Source: Stutzerimonas stutzeri (GTDB taxonomy: Bacteria > Pseudomonadota > Gammaproteobacteria > Pseudomonadales > Pseudomonadaceae). Taken from it: a DNA stretch of 64,000 nucleotides. Where the stretch lies: the NCBI RefSeq assembly GCF_024451105.1, contig NZ_JANGEY010000004.1, forward strand, positions 239,813-303,812, written 5' to 3'. Positions 28,201 to 35,808 of the stretch are shown piece by piece (the first letter of the stretch is position 1; each line of letters opens with the position of its first letter). The notes beneath the pieces are model-generated. The model was not told the DNA's origin. It saw only the letters and a program-made list of their open reading frames with translations, and did no database searches. A program made the position numbers and the translations under genes.

Positions 28201-30085
28201 TGGAGTGCAGCTCCAGGCAGAACTCGCCGAGGCCGTGCTCGCGCAGGCGGCGGTAGACCACCTCCAGCGCCGCGGCCTTCTCGGCGACGAACAGCACGCT
28301 GCGACCGAGCGCCAGGTTGTGGGCGATCATGTTGGCGATGGTCTGCGACTTGCCGGTGCCCGGCGGGCCGATCATCACGAAGTTGCGCCCCTCGGCGGCA
28401 GCCACCACCGCGGCGAGCTGCGAGGAGTCGGCGGACAGCGGGGTGAACAGCTGCTCGGGACTCAGGCGGCGGTCCAGCTCGCGCGGCTCGACGAATTCGC
28501 CGCTCTGCGCGAACGGCTCACGCGGGGTGTCGAGCAGGTGGCGCACCACCGGGTTGTCCTTGAGCTGCTCGACGCGGTCGACCAGATCCTTCCACATCAG
28601 GTACTTGGCGAAGGAGAAGGTGCTCAGCAGCACCTCGTCGAGCACCTCGAAGCCGTCCAGCTCGAGCACCTCGCGGCGCAGGCGGGTGAGGATGCCGGCG
28701 ATGTCCAGGCCGCGCTCGTCGGTCGGCAGCAGCGCGTCGAAGCCCTGGATGTCGAGGGCGAAGTCCTGGCGCAGCATCTCCAAGAGGGTGGTGTTGAAGC
28801 GCGGCTCGTCGTCGCCGAGACTCAGGCGGATGCCGGCGTTGATCGACTTGCGGGTCAGGCTCACCGGCACCAGGATCAGCGGCGCGCGGTAGCTGCGCTC
28901 CGGCTCGCCGGGACGCCGCCAGCGCAGCATGCCGATGGCGAGGAACAGGGTGTTGGCGCCGCCCTCCTCCAGGTCGGTGCGCGCCTTGCGGTACAGCTCG
29001 ACCAGGGTGGCGTCGAGCCTGTCGGCCTCCAGCGGGGCGAACAGGCGGCCCTTGGCCAGCGCGGCGAGCGCCGCCTGTGCCTGGCCGGCGGCCTCCTCGG
29101 GCGTGGCGGCTTTTGGCAGCGCGTCGACGGCGAAGCTCCTGCCGTCGGCCAGCAGGTCCTCCAGCGCCGCCGGATCGGGCGCCAGCAGCGGGATGGCGAC
29201 CTTGCTGTCGCGCAGGTTGAGCAGCGGATTGCGCAGGGACAGGTCGAGCAGGCGGCGCTGCCACTGCGCCAGGCGCCCGCCCGGACCGGCCGGCAGCTCG
29301 TCGTCCGCCGCGGCCGGCACGGCCAGCTCCGGCGCCTCCAGCACGCGCGGGTCGGCGGCCGGCATCGCGGGCGCGTCCAGCGGGCGGATCTGCGCGGCGC
29401 GCGCCTGGGCGAGATCGAGCACCAGCACGAAGCGCTCGTCGTCATTCAGGCGCTGCTGGGCGGCGCGGATCGCCTCCTTGAACGGCACGCCCTGGCCGAG
29501 CAGGCCCGTGTCGAACAGCAGCACCTCCTTCAGTTGCACGCGCTTGCGCAGGACCAGCACGTCGGGGGTACAGATGCGCGGAAAGCCGCCCTCGCCGTTC
29601 AGCCACAGGCCGGCGTAGGCGTGCTGCTCCTCCAGCACGATCAGCGGATGCAGGCCGAGGCGTTCGAGCAGCGCGGCGCACAGCAATGCCGTGTCGAGAA
29701 CGCTGGCGCTGCGGCCCTGGACGATCTGCGCCGGGCTGCGCAGGTGCTGCGCCTCGCCGAGCGGCGCGGGCAGCGGCAGGCCGTCGAGGCGCAGGCCGAG
29801 CAGCACGTTCCACAGCGCCGCCGTCTGCAGGCCGAGGCGCGCGGTATCGGCACTGGCATAGCCGTGCAGGGTGGCGTCGTGGCCGTTGCGCCTGAGCAGT
29901 TCGCCGGCCAGCGTCAGCAGCTTGTCCAACACGCCCTGGCCGGGCAGGCAGAAGGCCGCCAGCCGTTCGGGGGCTTCGCGATAGCCGGGCCACGGGTGAC
30001 GTTCGGAACCGGCGATGTCCGTCGCCCCGGGCGGGTCGTTCTCCGCGCTGCGGCTCTGCTCCGGGGCAAGGGCGTGTTCGGACAT
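25235..30085 (-). CDS. Giant DUF4011-helicase-nuclease protein (Hhe-like candidate defence protein)
   Basis: The product is about 1,616 residues from ATG 30085 (GGAGA 8 bp upstream). The first ~240 residues are an uncharacterised domain; a DUF4011-type region follows (WQRRLLDLSLRNPLLN). Then a split superfamily I helicase: Walker A GPPGTGKS near 572, Walker B VIFDEASQ near 1208, GDPKQLPPTSFF, and the C-terminal motifs SVQGDERD and LNVAITRAR near 1430. The last ~110 residues are a Vsr/PD-(D/E)XK-like nuclease (FEEAV, RIDLGVVD, IECDGATYH). As I recall, this arrangement is the single-gene Hhe anti-phage system. Function here is inferred from architecture only. It stands alone, convergent to sbcC, with no partner gene. 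Confidence 0.85.
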   Translation of the reverse strand: MSEHALAPEQSRSAENDPPGATDIAGSERHPWPGYREAPERLAAFCLPGQGVLDKLLTLAGELLRRNGHDATLHGYASADTARLGLQTAALWNVLLGLRLDGLPLPAPLGEAQHLRSPAQIVQGRSASVLDTALLCAALLERLGLHPLIVLEEQHAYAGLWLNGEGGFPRICTPDVLVLRKRVQLKEVLLFDTGLLGQGVPFKEAIRAAQQRLNDDERFVLVLDLAQARAAQIRPLDAPAMPAADPRVLEAPELAVPAAADDELPAGPGGRLAQWQRRLLDLSLRNPLLNLRDSKVAIPLLAPDPAALEDLLADGRSFAVDALPKAATPEEAAGQAQAALAALAKGRLFAPLEADRLDATLVELYRKARTDLEEGGANTLFLAIGMLRWRRPGEPERSYRAPLILVPVSLTRKSINAGIRLSLGDDEPRFNTTLLEMLRQDFALDIQGFDALLPTDERGLDIAGILTRLRREVLELDGFEVLDEVLLSTFSFAKYLMWKDLVDRVEQLKDNPVVRHLLDTPREPFAQSGEFVEPRELDRRLSPEQLFTPLSADSSQLAAVVAAAEGRNFVMIGPPGTGKSQTIANMIAHNLALGRSVLFVAEKAAALEVVYRRLREHGLGEFCLELHSNKARKQDVIRQLGAAWQAGAELGPGEWERETQRLRLLRDELNQLVKALHETRRNGLSIRQALATAVAGAQVPEVRLRWASADQHDAAAREQLLAVAERIDLNAAELGDIAGHPLAFVQQEEWSLAWQQALLQQAETLATRARTLQGALIELSQRLGLIRPLNGRGQLAALEQLLDLLPQTIGKELGFAFQADVLERLDALNRAVGLLERFAAAEAGLSVPWPRERLLALDLAALERRWREACDCWWPLQILRLRQFHAWLHEQAGVGEAARIDADLPALCELQVVNGELQPLLARLDGLPGWRGLDSDPAQLRALADTAWRLRQLLAALATDPEQLAALRSGLRLLVVDANELLAADAPVGRLCGRYLQLHTDFAEALEAFAGLAGRSVDELYSPGLAGLESLLELTARLQAGHGRLHAWCAWLRVRGEALALGLLPLVEALEQGRVAAGQAQRTLEVNYARWWLVQKIDATPVLRNFVAVEHERKIASFRALDDRVREITAQCIRMRIRQGLVDREDAQKSSEFGIVRRELEKKTRHKPLRQLLAEAPNAIGALTPCLLMSPLSIAQYLPAGQAFDLVIFDEASQITVWDAIGAIARGRQTVVVGDPKQLPPTSFFTTAPAGEEEGSDDEDLESILDELLGANLPTVGLSWHYRSRHESLIAFSNHRYYKGGLITFPSPATEDRAVNLQYVAGSYDRGGSQTNRAEADAVVAEIEQRLQDVEPGALSLGVVTFNQKQQTLILDLLDAARRRNPALDRHFDEALIEPVFVKNLESVQGDERDLILFSTTFGPDSLGLVSMNFGPLNRSGGERRLNVAITRARSELKVFTSLRPEQIDLSRTAAEGVKDLRHFLEFAERGARALDEAVHGSVGGFDSPFEEAVARALAEKGWVLHPQVGVSRFRIDLGVVDPDAPGRYLAGIECDGATYHRSATARDRDKIRESVLRGLGWQIVRLWSTDYWLDPAGSLDKLDQQLRKLLEQRRAKAGA

Positions 30086-30347
30086 CCGGGGGTCTCCAGC
30101 AGCGGGCCGCGCTACGACGGCCCGGTGCCGGCGCAACGGCGCCGGCAGCAGTGTTCATGGGGGAAAAGGCGCCAGGCACCTGTACGGGCGAACAGTATCC
30201 GCGGCTGCCGTGCAGGTAAAGGTTTTTTCCAGCAAAGTCAGGCAGTTGGACCGCACAGTTGAGGAGAAATTGCAGGAAAGGCGATGGGCGGGCAGGTTCG
30301 CCCGGATTGCGGCACAATCGACAGGACCGCCGCCGCCGAAACCGACC

Positions 30348-31265
30348 ATGCAGATCGACGAAGAACTGACCTTCAAGAAGCTGGAAATCTTCCTGGCCTT
30401 CATGCGCAGCGGCAACCTGTCGCGCGCCGCTGCCGAGCTCGACACCAGCACGGTCAGCGTGCACCGCGCCATCCACTCGCTGGAGAGCGCCCTGCGCTGC
30501 CCGCTGTTCAAGCGCGAGGGGCGCAAGCTCACCCCGCTGGAGAGCGCCCACGTGCTGGAGGACCGCGCGCAGAAGCTGGTCGCCGACATGCTCGACACCG
30601 TGCGCCTGACCCGCGAGGCGGCCGGCTTCTCCGCCGAGCGCTTCAAGCTCGGCGCGCTCTACTCGCTGACGGTGAAAACGGTGCCGCAGCTGATCATGGG
30701 CCTCAAGCTGCGGCGCAGCGAGCTGAACATCGACCTGATCCTCGGCTCCAACGTCGATCTGCTATACAAGCTGAAGAACCTCGAGCTGGACGCCATCCTG
30801 GTGTCGCTCAACGACAGCGTGGCCGACCCGGACTGCGAGTCGCTGCCGCTGTTCCGCGACGACATCTTCCTCGCCGTGCCCACCGACTCGCCGTTCGCCA
30901 GCCAGGCGGAGGTGGACCTGGCCGACCTCAGCGAGGCCACCTTCATCACCCTCACCCAGGGCTTCGCCACCCACCAGGACGCCCTGCGGGTGTTCCAGCA
31001 GGCCGGCTTCGCGCCCAGGGTGGCGATGCAGGTCAACGACATCTTCACCCTGCTCAGCATGGTCAGCTCCGGGGTCGGCTACGCCCTGCTGCCCGGGCGC
31101 ATCGCCGCGGTGTACGAGAACCGCGTGCGGCTGATCCCCCTGCAGGCGCGCTACCGCCTGCAGCAGCAGATCGGCGTGGTGTTCCTCAAGAGCCGCGAGC
31201 GCGACCCCAACCTGCTGGCGCTGATAGCCGAGTGCCGGATGTATGCCAAGCGGCACGCGGGCTGA
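30348..31265 (+). CDS. mdcR: LysR-type regulator MdcR of malonate utilisation
   Basis: The product is 305 residues. The N-terminal winged helix (FKKLEIFLAFMRSGNLSRAAAELDTSTVSVHRAIHSLE) is followed by an effector-binding domain. The sequence closely resembles MdcR proteins of Pseudomonas malonate decarboxylase clusters (LGALYSLTVKTVPQLIMG, GVGYALLPGRIAAVYENRV). MdcR activates the mdc operon in response to malonate. The operon itself is 8-16 kb downstream on the other strand, whereas in other pseudomonads mdcR directly follows madM. ATG 30348 is the most likely start, although the ribosome site is weak. Confidence 0.88.
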   Translation: MQIDEELTFKKLEIFLAFMRSGNLSRAAAELDTSTVSVHRAIHSLESALRCPLFKREGRKLTPLESAHVLEDRAQKLVADMLDTVRLTREAAGFSAERFKLGALYSLTVKTVPQLIMGLKLRRSELNIDLILGSNVDLLYKLKNLELDAILVSLNDSVADPDCESLPLFRDDIFLAVPTDSPFASQAEVDLADLSEATFITLTQGFATHQDALRVFQQAGFAPRVAMQVNDIFTLLSMVSSGVGYALLPGRIAAVYENRVRLIPLQARYRLQQQIGVVFLKSRERDPNLLALIAECRMYAKRHAG

Positions 31266-31348
31266 AAAAGGCCGGCGCCGATTGCAGGCGGGGCGGAAAT
31301 TGACTACCGTCCGCGCCCGAAATCGAACCACCCTGCGGTGAAGCAAGC

Positions 31349-31543
31349 ATGCGCGCACTCCGAGACGAAGACGACTACGACGACTATCCACGCCGTGCCC
31401 CGGCGCCGCGCCGCGAGCGGCGCCTGGCCTGGGAGATCGCCCTGGGCATCTGGCTGGGCGGCATGGCCCTCGCCGTCACCTCCGGACTCGGCTGGCTGCT
31501 GGTCGGAGCCCTCGCCATCACCACCCTCAGGTTCGGCATCTGA
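31349..31543 (+). CDS. Small membrane protein of unknown function
   Basis: The product is 64 residues: a charged N-terminus (DEDDYDDYPRRAPAPRRERR) and one long hydrophobic stretch or two short helices (LAWEIALGIWLGGMALAV and LGWLLVGALAITTL). I do not recognise the family. It starts about 80 bp after mdcR in the same direction and could be cotranscribed. The ribosome site is weak, but codon use matches neighbouring genes. Confidence 0.6.
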   Translation: MRALRDEDDYDDYPRRAPAPRRERRLAWEIALGIWLGGMALAVTSGLGWLLVGALAITTLRFGI

Positions 31544-31544
31544 A

Positions 31545-31847
31545 CCCGGTCCTGTCGCGGCGGGCGCCAGGTAGATCGTCGACTGGGAGCTGAAGTCCAT
31601 GGCACCCCGCCGGTGAGCAGGTATTTGCCCCACAGCACCAGCGCCGTCAGCATGAAGAACAGGGTGATGCCATTCTTGCCGCCGGCAATCCGCGCGGTCA
31701 CCGTGCAATAGGCCGCCCAGAGATGGCACCGGCAAAGGCCAACCCGTAGCTGAGCGGGTTGTGCCGGATGTTGGCGGCCATCCCGGAGAAATCCAGCCCC
31801 TGCTCGCCGCCCCGCCCCCAGCGCAGGAGCAGGCCATGTACGCTCAT
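31545..31847 (-). pseudogene. Fragment of a YddG-like EamA/DMT amino-acid exporter
   Basis: Reading the minus strand from 31847, three pieces of one protein appear in three different frames: GLDFSGMAANIRHNPLSYGL, then WAAYCTVTARIAGGKNGITL..MLTALVLWGKYLL, then AMDFSSQSTIYLAPAA. These match the middle of YddG-type aromatic amino-acid exporters of the drug/metabolite transporter superfamily. The first ~140 residues and the C-terminal third are missing, and at least two frameshifts separate the parts. It is a dead remnant squeezed between the small membrane gene and the DUF934 gene. Confidence 0.75.
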
Positions 31848-31850
31848 GCC

Positions 31851-32381
31851 CTACTCCTCCTCGTCCGCGCCGCTGCGCCGGCGGAACAGCGGCCGCGGCT
31901 CCAGCACCGAGCGGCCGTACAGCACGCTGATCCCCTGCAGGCCCTTGAGCGCGTCGGCGGCCGACTTGTCCTCGCGTACCGCGAAGGCGTCGAAGCCGCA
32001 CTGGCGCATGTGGCTGAGCTGATCGCGCAGCACGTCGCCGACCGCGCGCAGCTCGCCCTGCCAGCCCAGCCGGGTGCGCAGCAGGTAGGCCTGGCTGTAG
32101 GCGCGGCCGTCGCGGAAGCTGGGGAACTCCAGGGCGATCAGCGGCAGGCCGGCCAGCCAGGGCGCCAGTTCTTCCGGCTCGTCGTCGGGTGCCAGCCAGA
32201 CGCCGTCGCGGGTATCGGCGCGGCCGGCCAGCACATCCGCGCTCTGCCTTTCGCGCCACAGCGCCAGCGGCAGCAGCAGCGGGCCGTCCGGCAGCGGCTC
32301 GCCCGCCTCGCGCACCCAGCTCCAGGGATCGTCGGCGACGATGCGCGCGCCGTCCGCGCCCAGCTTGATCAGGTTGTTCAT
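31851..32381 (-). CDS. DUF934 protein, partner of the siroheme reductase
   Basis: The product is 176 residues. It has the DUF934 pattern LALWRERQ...GVWLAPDDEPEELAPWLAGLPLIALEFPSFRDGRAYSQAYLLRTRLGW split over the middle, and QLSHMRQCGFDAFAVRED near the end. DUF934 genes accompany sulfite or nitrite reductases in pseudomonads; the biochemical role is unclear, perhaps assembly or electron transfer. Its start overlaps the reductase stop (ATGA, 32378-32381), so the two are coupled. It corresponds by position to PA4129 of P. aeruginosa. Confidence 0.88.
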   Translation of the reverse strand: MNNLIKLGADGARIVADDPWSWVREAGEPLPDGPLLLPLALWRERQSADVLAGRADTRDGVWLAPDDEPEELAPWLAGLPLIALEFPSFRDGRAYSQAYLLRTRLGWQGELRAVGDVLRDQLSHMRQCGFDAFAVREDKSAADALKGLQGISVLYGRSVLEPRPLFRRRSGADEEE

Positions 32382-34048
32382 GCCGGCACCTCCGTCTGGC
32401 GGTAGACCCGTTCCTTGAACGGCTCCAGGCCGATGCGCTGCACGGTGTCGACGAAGGGCTCGTCGCCCTCGCGGTAGGCGACGAAGGTGTCGACCAGCCG
32501 CTCGATCACCTCGGGAATCTGCTCGGCGCCGAACGCCGGACCGATCACCCTGCCCAGCGCGCTGGCCTTGCCCTGGGCGCCGCCGATGGTGACCTGATAC
32601 CACTCGCTGCCGTTCTTGTCGACGCCGAGGATGCCGATGTTGCCGATGTGGTGGTGGGCGCAGGCGTTCATGCAGCCGGAGATGTTCAGGCTCAGCTCGC
32701 CCAGATCGTGCAGGTGGTCGAGGTCGGCGAAACACGCCTGGATGGCCTGGGCGATGGGGATCGACTTGGCATTGGCCAGCGAGCAGTAGTCGCCGCCCGG
32801 GCAGGCGATGATGTCGGTGAGCAGGCCGATGTTCGGCGTGGCCAGGCCCAGCTCGCCGGCACGCTGCCAGACGGCGTACAGGTCGGCCTTGCGCACGTCG
32901 GGCAGCACCAGGCTCTGTTCGTGGGCGATGCGGATTTCGCCGAAGCCGTAGCGCTCGGCCAGCTCGGCGATGCCTTCCATCTGCTCGGCGGTGACGTCGC
33001 CCGGCGGCAGGGCCGGCCCCGGCTTGGTGGACAGCACCACCGCGGCGTAGCCCGGAACCTTGTGCGGCTGCACGTTGCGCTCCACCCAGCGGGCGAACGC
33101 CGGGTCGCCGGCCAGCGCGCTGCCGTAGTCGAGGTCGGCATCGTCCAGCGCGGCGTAGGCCGGCGGCGCGAAGTGGGCGGCGACGCGCTGGTACTCGGCC
33201 TCGGTCAGCTCGGCCGGGCCGTCCTTGATGTGCTGCCATTCCTCCTCCACCTCGCGGGCGAAGGCCTCGACGCCGAGCGCCTTGACCAGGATCTTGATCC
33301 GCGCCTTGTACTTGTTGTCGCGCCGGCCGTGGCGGTTGAACACCCGCAGGATGGCCTCGACGTAGGACAAGAGGTGGCGCCAGGGCAGCGCCTCGCGCAC
33401 CTGCTGGGCGAGGATCGGCGTACGCCCGAGACCGCCGCCGACCATCACCCGCAGCAGCAGCTCGCCGGCCGCGTCGCGGTAAAGGTACAGGCCGATGTCG
33501 TGCATCATGATCGCCGCGCGGTCCTGCTCGGCCGAGCAGATGGCGATCTTGAACTTGCGCGGCAGGTAGAGGAATTCCGGGTTGACCGTCGACCACTGGC
33601 GGAGGATCTCGGCCAGCGGCCGCGGGTCGAGCAGCTCGTCGGCGGCGACCCCGGCGAAGGCCTCGGTGGTGATGTTGCGCACGCAGTTGCCGGAGGTCTG
33701 GATGGCGTGCATCTCCACCTCGGCCAGGCGTTCGAGGATGTCGCCGACCTGCTCCAGCTCGATCCAGTTGAACTGGATGTTCTGCCGGGTGGTGAAGTGG
33801 CCGTAGCCGCGATCATGGTGGCGGGCGATGTGCGCCAGGCAGCGCAGCTGATCCGCCGCCAGCGTGCCGTAGGGGATGGCCACGCGCAGCATGTAGGCAT
33901 GCTTCTGCAGGTACAGGCCGTTCTGCAGGCGCAGCGGCAGGAACTCCTCCTCGCTCAGCTCGCCGCTCAGGCGCCGGGCGATCTGGTCGCGGAACTGCGC
34001 GACCCGTTCGAGCACCAGGGCGTGGTCGTATTCGTCGTATCGGTACAT
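32378..34048 (-). CDS. nirA: Siroheme/4Fe-4S nitrite or sulfite reductase, NirA (PA4130) type
   Basis: The product is 556 residues. It is a two-lobed ferredoxin-type reductase that performs six-electron reduction of nitrite or sulfite. The 4Fe-4S/siroheme ligands are visible as CPGGDYC (C-x5-C) and CMNAC (C-x3-C); siroheme-binding FTTRQNIQ and FKIAICSAEQDR are present. Sequence alone does not separate CysI from NirA. I prefer NirA because DUF934, CcoG-like, MocR and orphan CcoN neighbours reproduce the PA4129-PA4134 order. The promoter on the minus strand carries one of the three shared 36-bp motifs, giving a 5' leader of about 50 nt. Confidence 0.85.
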   Translation of the reverse strand: MYRYDEYDHALVLERVAQFRDQIARRLSGELSEEEFLPLRLQNGLYLQKHAYMLRVAIPYGTLAADQLRCLAHIARHHDRGYGHFTTRQNIQFNWIELEQVGDILERLAEVEMHAIQTSGNCVRNITTEAFAGVAADELLDPRPLAEILRQWSTVNPEFLYLPRKFKIAICSAEQDRAAIMMHDIGLYLYRDAAGELLLRVMVGGGLGRTPILAQQVREALPWRHLLSYVEAILRVFNRHGRRDNKYKARIKILVKALGVEAFAREVEEEWQHIKDGPAELTEAEYQRVAAHFAPPAYAALDDADLDYGSALAGDPAFARWVERNVQPHKVPGYAAVVLSTKPGPALPPGDVTAEQMEGIAELAERYGFGEIRIAHEQSLVLPDVRKADLYAVWQRAGELGLATPNIGLLTDIIACPGGDYCSLANAKSIPIAQAIQACFADLDHLHDLGELSLNISGCMNACAHHHIGNIGILGVDKNGSEWYQVTIGGAQGKASALGRVIGPAFGAEQIPEVIERLVDTFVAYREGDEPFVDTVQRIGLEPFKERVYRQTEVPA

Positions 34049-34127
34049 GGGCTACCTCGTCCGGCCAGCCCGCGCCGTCGCGGCGGCGGGCAATCTGGCG
34101 GCGACTATGCCCAGCGGCAGCGCGCAA

Positions 34128-34163
34128 AAACAGCGGCAGATCCCGCGCAAAAAACCATATCAG
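34128..34163 (-). promoter_or_regulatory. Candidate MpaR site and promoter in front of nirA
   Basis: On the minus strand this reads CTGATATG-N13-GATCTGCC-G-CTGTTT. The final TGTTTT serves as a -35 hexamer, and a CATAGT -10 lies 17 bp further on (34104-34109). Two other copies with the same 13-bp spacing and the same 17-bp distance to a -10 precede the ccoG-like and ccoN-like genes. This copy has the weakest half-sites of the three. Confidence 0.6.
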
Positions 34164-34203
34164 ACCGCCCATGCGAGATCGGCCGCCGGCCGTCGCGGCC
34201 CAT

Positions 34204-34239
34204 CTGATCCGCTTTTTATCGCCGGATCTGAGCCTGTTT
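34204..34239 (+). promoter_or_regulatory. Candidate MpaR site and promoter in front of the ccoG-like gene
   Basis: This reads CTGATCCG-N13-GATCTGAG-C-CTGTTT, with TGTTTC acting as -35 and GATCAT as -10 after 17 bp (34258-34263). Together with the divergent copy at 34128-34163 it occupies the 249-bp region between nirA and the ccoG-like gene, which holds no other gene. Confidence 0.7.
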
Positions 34240-34297
34240 CCCCGGCAGTCGATCTCCGATCATGGCCCCATCTTTTGCAGGCCTATGGAGCCTTCCC

Positions 34298-35710
34298 ATG
34301 AGCGAACGCATTCCCGCCCGGATCGTCGAGACGGTCGAACCGCGGCCCACGCGCCTGACCCCCGCCCAGGCCGGCGGTCCGATCCACACCCGCAGCTTCA
34401 CCGGCCTGTACCGCAACCTGCGCCTGGCCGGCGCCGGCGCGCTGTTCCTGCTGTTCTTCGGCACCGCCTGGCTGAACTGGAACGGCCGCCAGGCGGTGCT
34501 CTGGGACCTGGCCGGGCGCAAGTTCCACATCTTCGGCGCCACCTTCTGGCCGCAGGACTTCATCCTGCTCTCGGCGCTCTTGATCATCTGCGCCTTCGGC
34601 CTGTTCGCCATCACCGTGGCCGCCGGGCGGGTGTGGTGCGGCTACGCCTGCCCGCAGAGCGTGTGGACCTGGATCTTCATGTGGGCGGAGAAGGTCACCG
34701 AGGGCGACCGCCAGCAGCGCATCAAGCTGGACGCCGCGCCCTGGTCGGTCGGGAAACTGCTGCGCCGCGGCGCCAAGCACGGCCTGTGGCTGGCGGTCAG
34801 CCTGATCACCGCGCTGGCCTTCGTCGGCTACTTCACGCCGATCCGCGCGCTGGTCCACGACCTGTTCACCCTGCAGCTGGACGCCACCGCCGCCTTCTGG
34901 GTGTTCTGCTTCACTGCCGCCACCTACCTCAACGCCGGCTGGCTGCGCGAGAAGGTGTGCCGCGACATGTGCCCCTACTCGCGTTTCCAGAGCGTGATGT
35001 TCGACGCCGACACCCTGGTGGTCTCCTACGACAGCGCCCGCGGCGAAAGCCGCGGCCCGCGCAAGAAGGAACTCGACCACAAGGCCGCCGGCCTCGGCGA
35101 CTGCATCGACTGCACCCTGTGCGTGCAGGTCTGCCCGACCGGCATCGACATCCGCGACGGCCTGCAGCTGGAATGCATCGGCTGCGGCGCCTGCGTCGAC
35201 GCCTGCGACAGCATCATGGACAAGATGGGCTACGCCCGCGGGCTGGTGCGCTACGGCTCCGAACGCGAACTGGCCGGCGGCAAGACCCGCTGGCTGCGCC
35301 CGCGCCTGGTCGGCTACGCCGCGGCGCTGCTGCTGATGTTCGGCGCCTTCGGCTGGGCCCTCGACGCACGGCCGCTGGTGTCGCTGGACGTGACCAAGGA
35401 CCGCGGCCTGTTCCGCGAGAACAGCGCCGGGCAGATCGAGAACATCTACCGCCTCAAGGTGATCAACAAGACCCAGCAGGCGCACCGCTATGCGATCTCG
35501 CTGGTCGAGCCCGGCCCCTTCGTCCTGCAGGGCGCCAAGGAGCTGCAGCTGGCGCCCGGGGAGATCCTCGACGTCGCGGTGAGCGTGGCGCTGACCGCCG
35601 GGCACACGGCCGACAGCGCCACGCCGCTGCGCTTCGCGGTGGCGGATCTGGACGATCCCGAGGTGCGGGTAGTCACCGCCAGCACCTTCGTGTCGCCGCG
35701 CCATCGCTGA
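34298..35710 (+). CDS. CcoG-like membrane ferredoxin protein (PA4131 type)
   Basis: The product is 470 residues. It has several transmembrane helices (near residues 45-65, 80-105, 160-180, 200-220 and 340-360), the conserved WCGYACPQSVWTWIF segment, and two 4Fe-4S motifs (CIDCTLCVQVCP and CIGCGACVDACD). A C-terminal periplasmic Ig-like domain follows. CcoG proteins reduce Cu(II) to Cu(I) for assembly of cbb3 oxidases. Here the gene is apart from any ccoNOQP operon and next to an orphan ccoN, matching PA4131. ATG 34298 has GGAG about 10 bp upstream; an in-frame ATG at 34262 overlaps the -10 and is unlikely. Confidence 0.88.
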   Translation: MSERIPARIVETVEPRPTRLTPAQAGGPIHTRSFTGLYRNLRLAGAGALFLLFFGTAWLNWNGRQAVLWDLAGRKFHIFGATFWPQDFILLSALLIICAFGLFAITVAAGRVWCGYACPQSVWTWIFMWAEKVTEGDRQQRIKLDAAPWSVGKLLRRGAKHGLWLAVSLITALAFVGYFTPIRALVHDLFTLQLDATAAFWVFCFTAATYLNAGWLREKVCRDMCPYSRFQSVMFDADTLVVSYDSARGESRGPRKKELDHKAAGLGDCIDCTLCVQVCPTGIDIRDGLQLECIGCGACVDACDSIMDKMGYARGLVRYGSERELAGGKTRWLRPRLVGYAAALLLMFGAFGWALDARPLVSLDVTKDRGLFRENSAGQIENIYRLKVINKTQQAHRYAISLVEPGPFVLQGAKELQLAPGEILDVAVSVALTAGHTADSATPLRFAVADLDDPEVRVVTASTFVSPRHR

Positions 35711-35718
35711 TGCTCCCC

Positions 35719-35774
35719 GTAGGGGCGAATTGATTCGCCAACGACCGCAGCAAGGCGAATGAATTCGCCCCTAC
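35719..35774. repeat. REPIN-like inverted repeat, copy 2
   Basis: Arms at 35719-35739 and 35754-35774 are the same 21-bp sequence as at 25165-25221, with one mismatch in the left arm, around a 14-nt loop of different sequence. It fills the space between the ccoG-like and mocR-like genes. Confidence 0.8.
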
Positions 35775-35808
35775 AAGCCAGGTACCAGCCCAACCCCGGA
35801 GCCGAACC

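Noticed and set aside
25187..30262. A 1,691-residue open frame on the plus strand opposite the DUF4011 gene
   Set aside because: It is a shadow caused by strong GC bias; the translation has no domains and is dominated by repeats of Gln, Ala, Val and Leu, whereas the minus strand has intact helicase motifs.
34204..34297. FNR/ANR box (TTGAT-N4-ATCAA) upstream of the ccoG-like gene
   Set aside because: I looked because of the cbb3 link, but no acceptable match is present; the conserved signal there is the different 36-bp motif.
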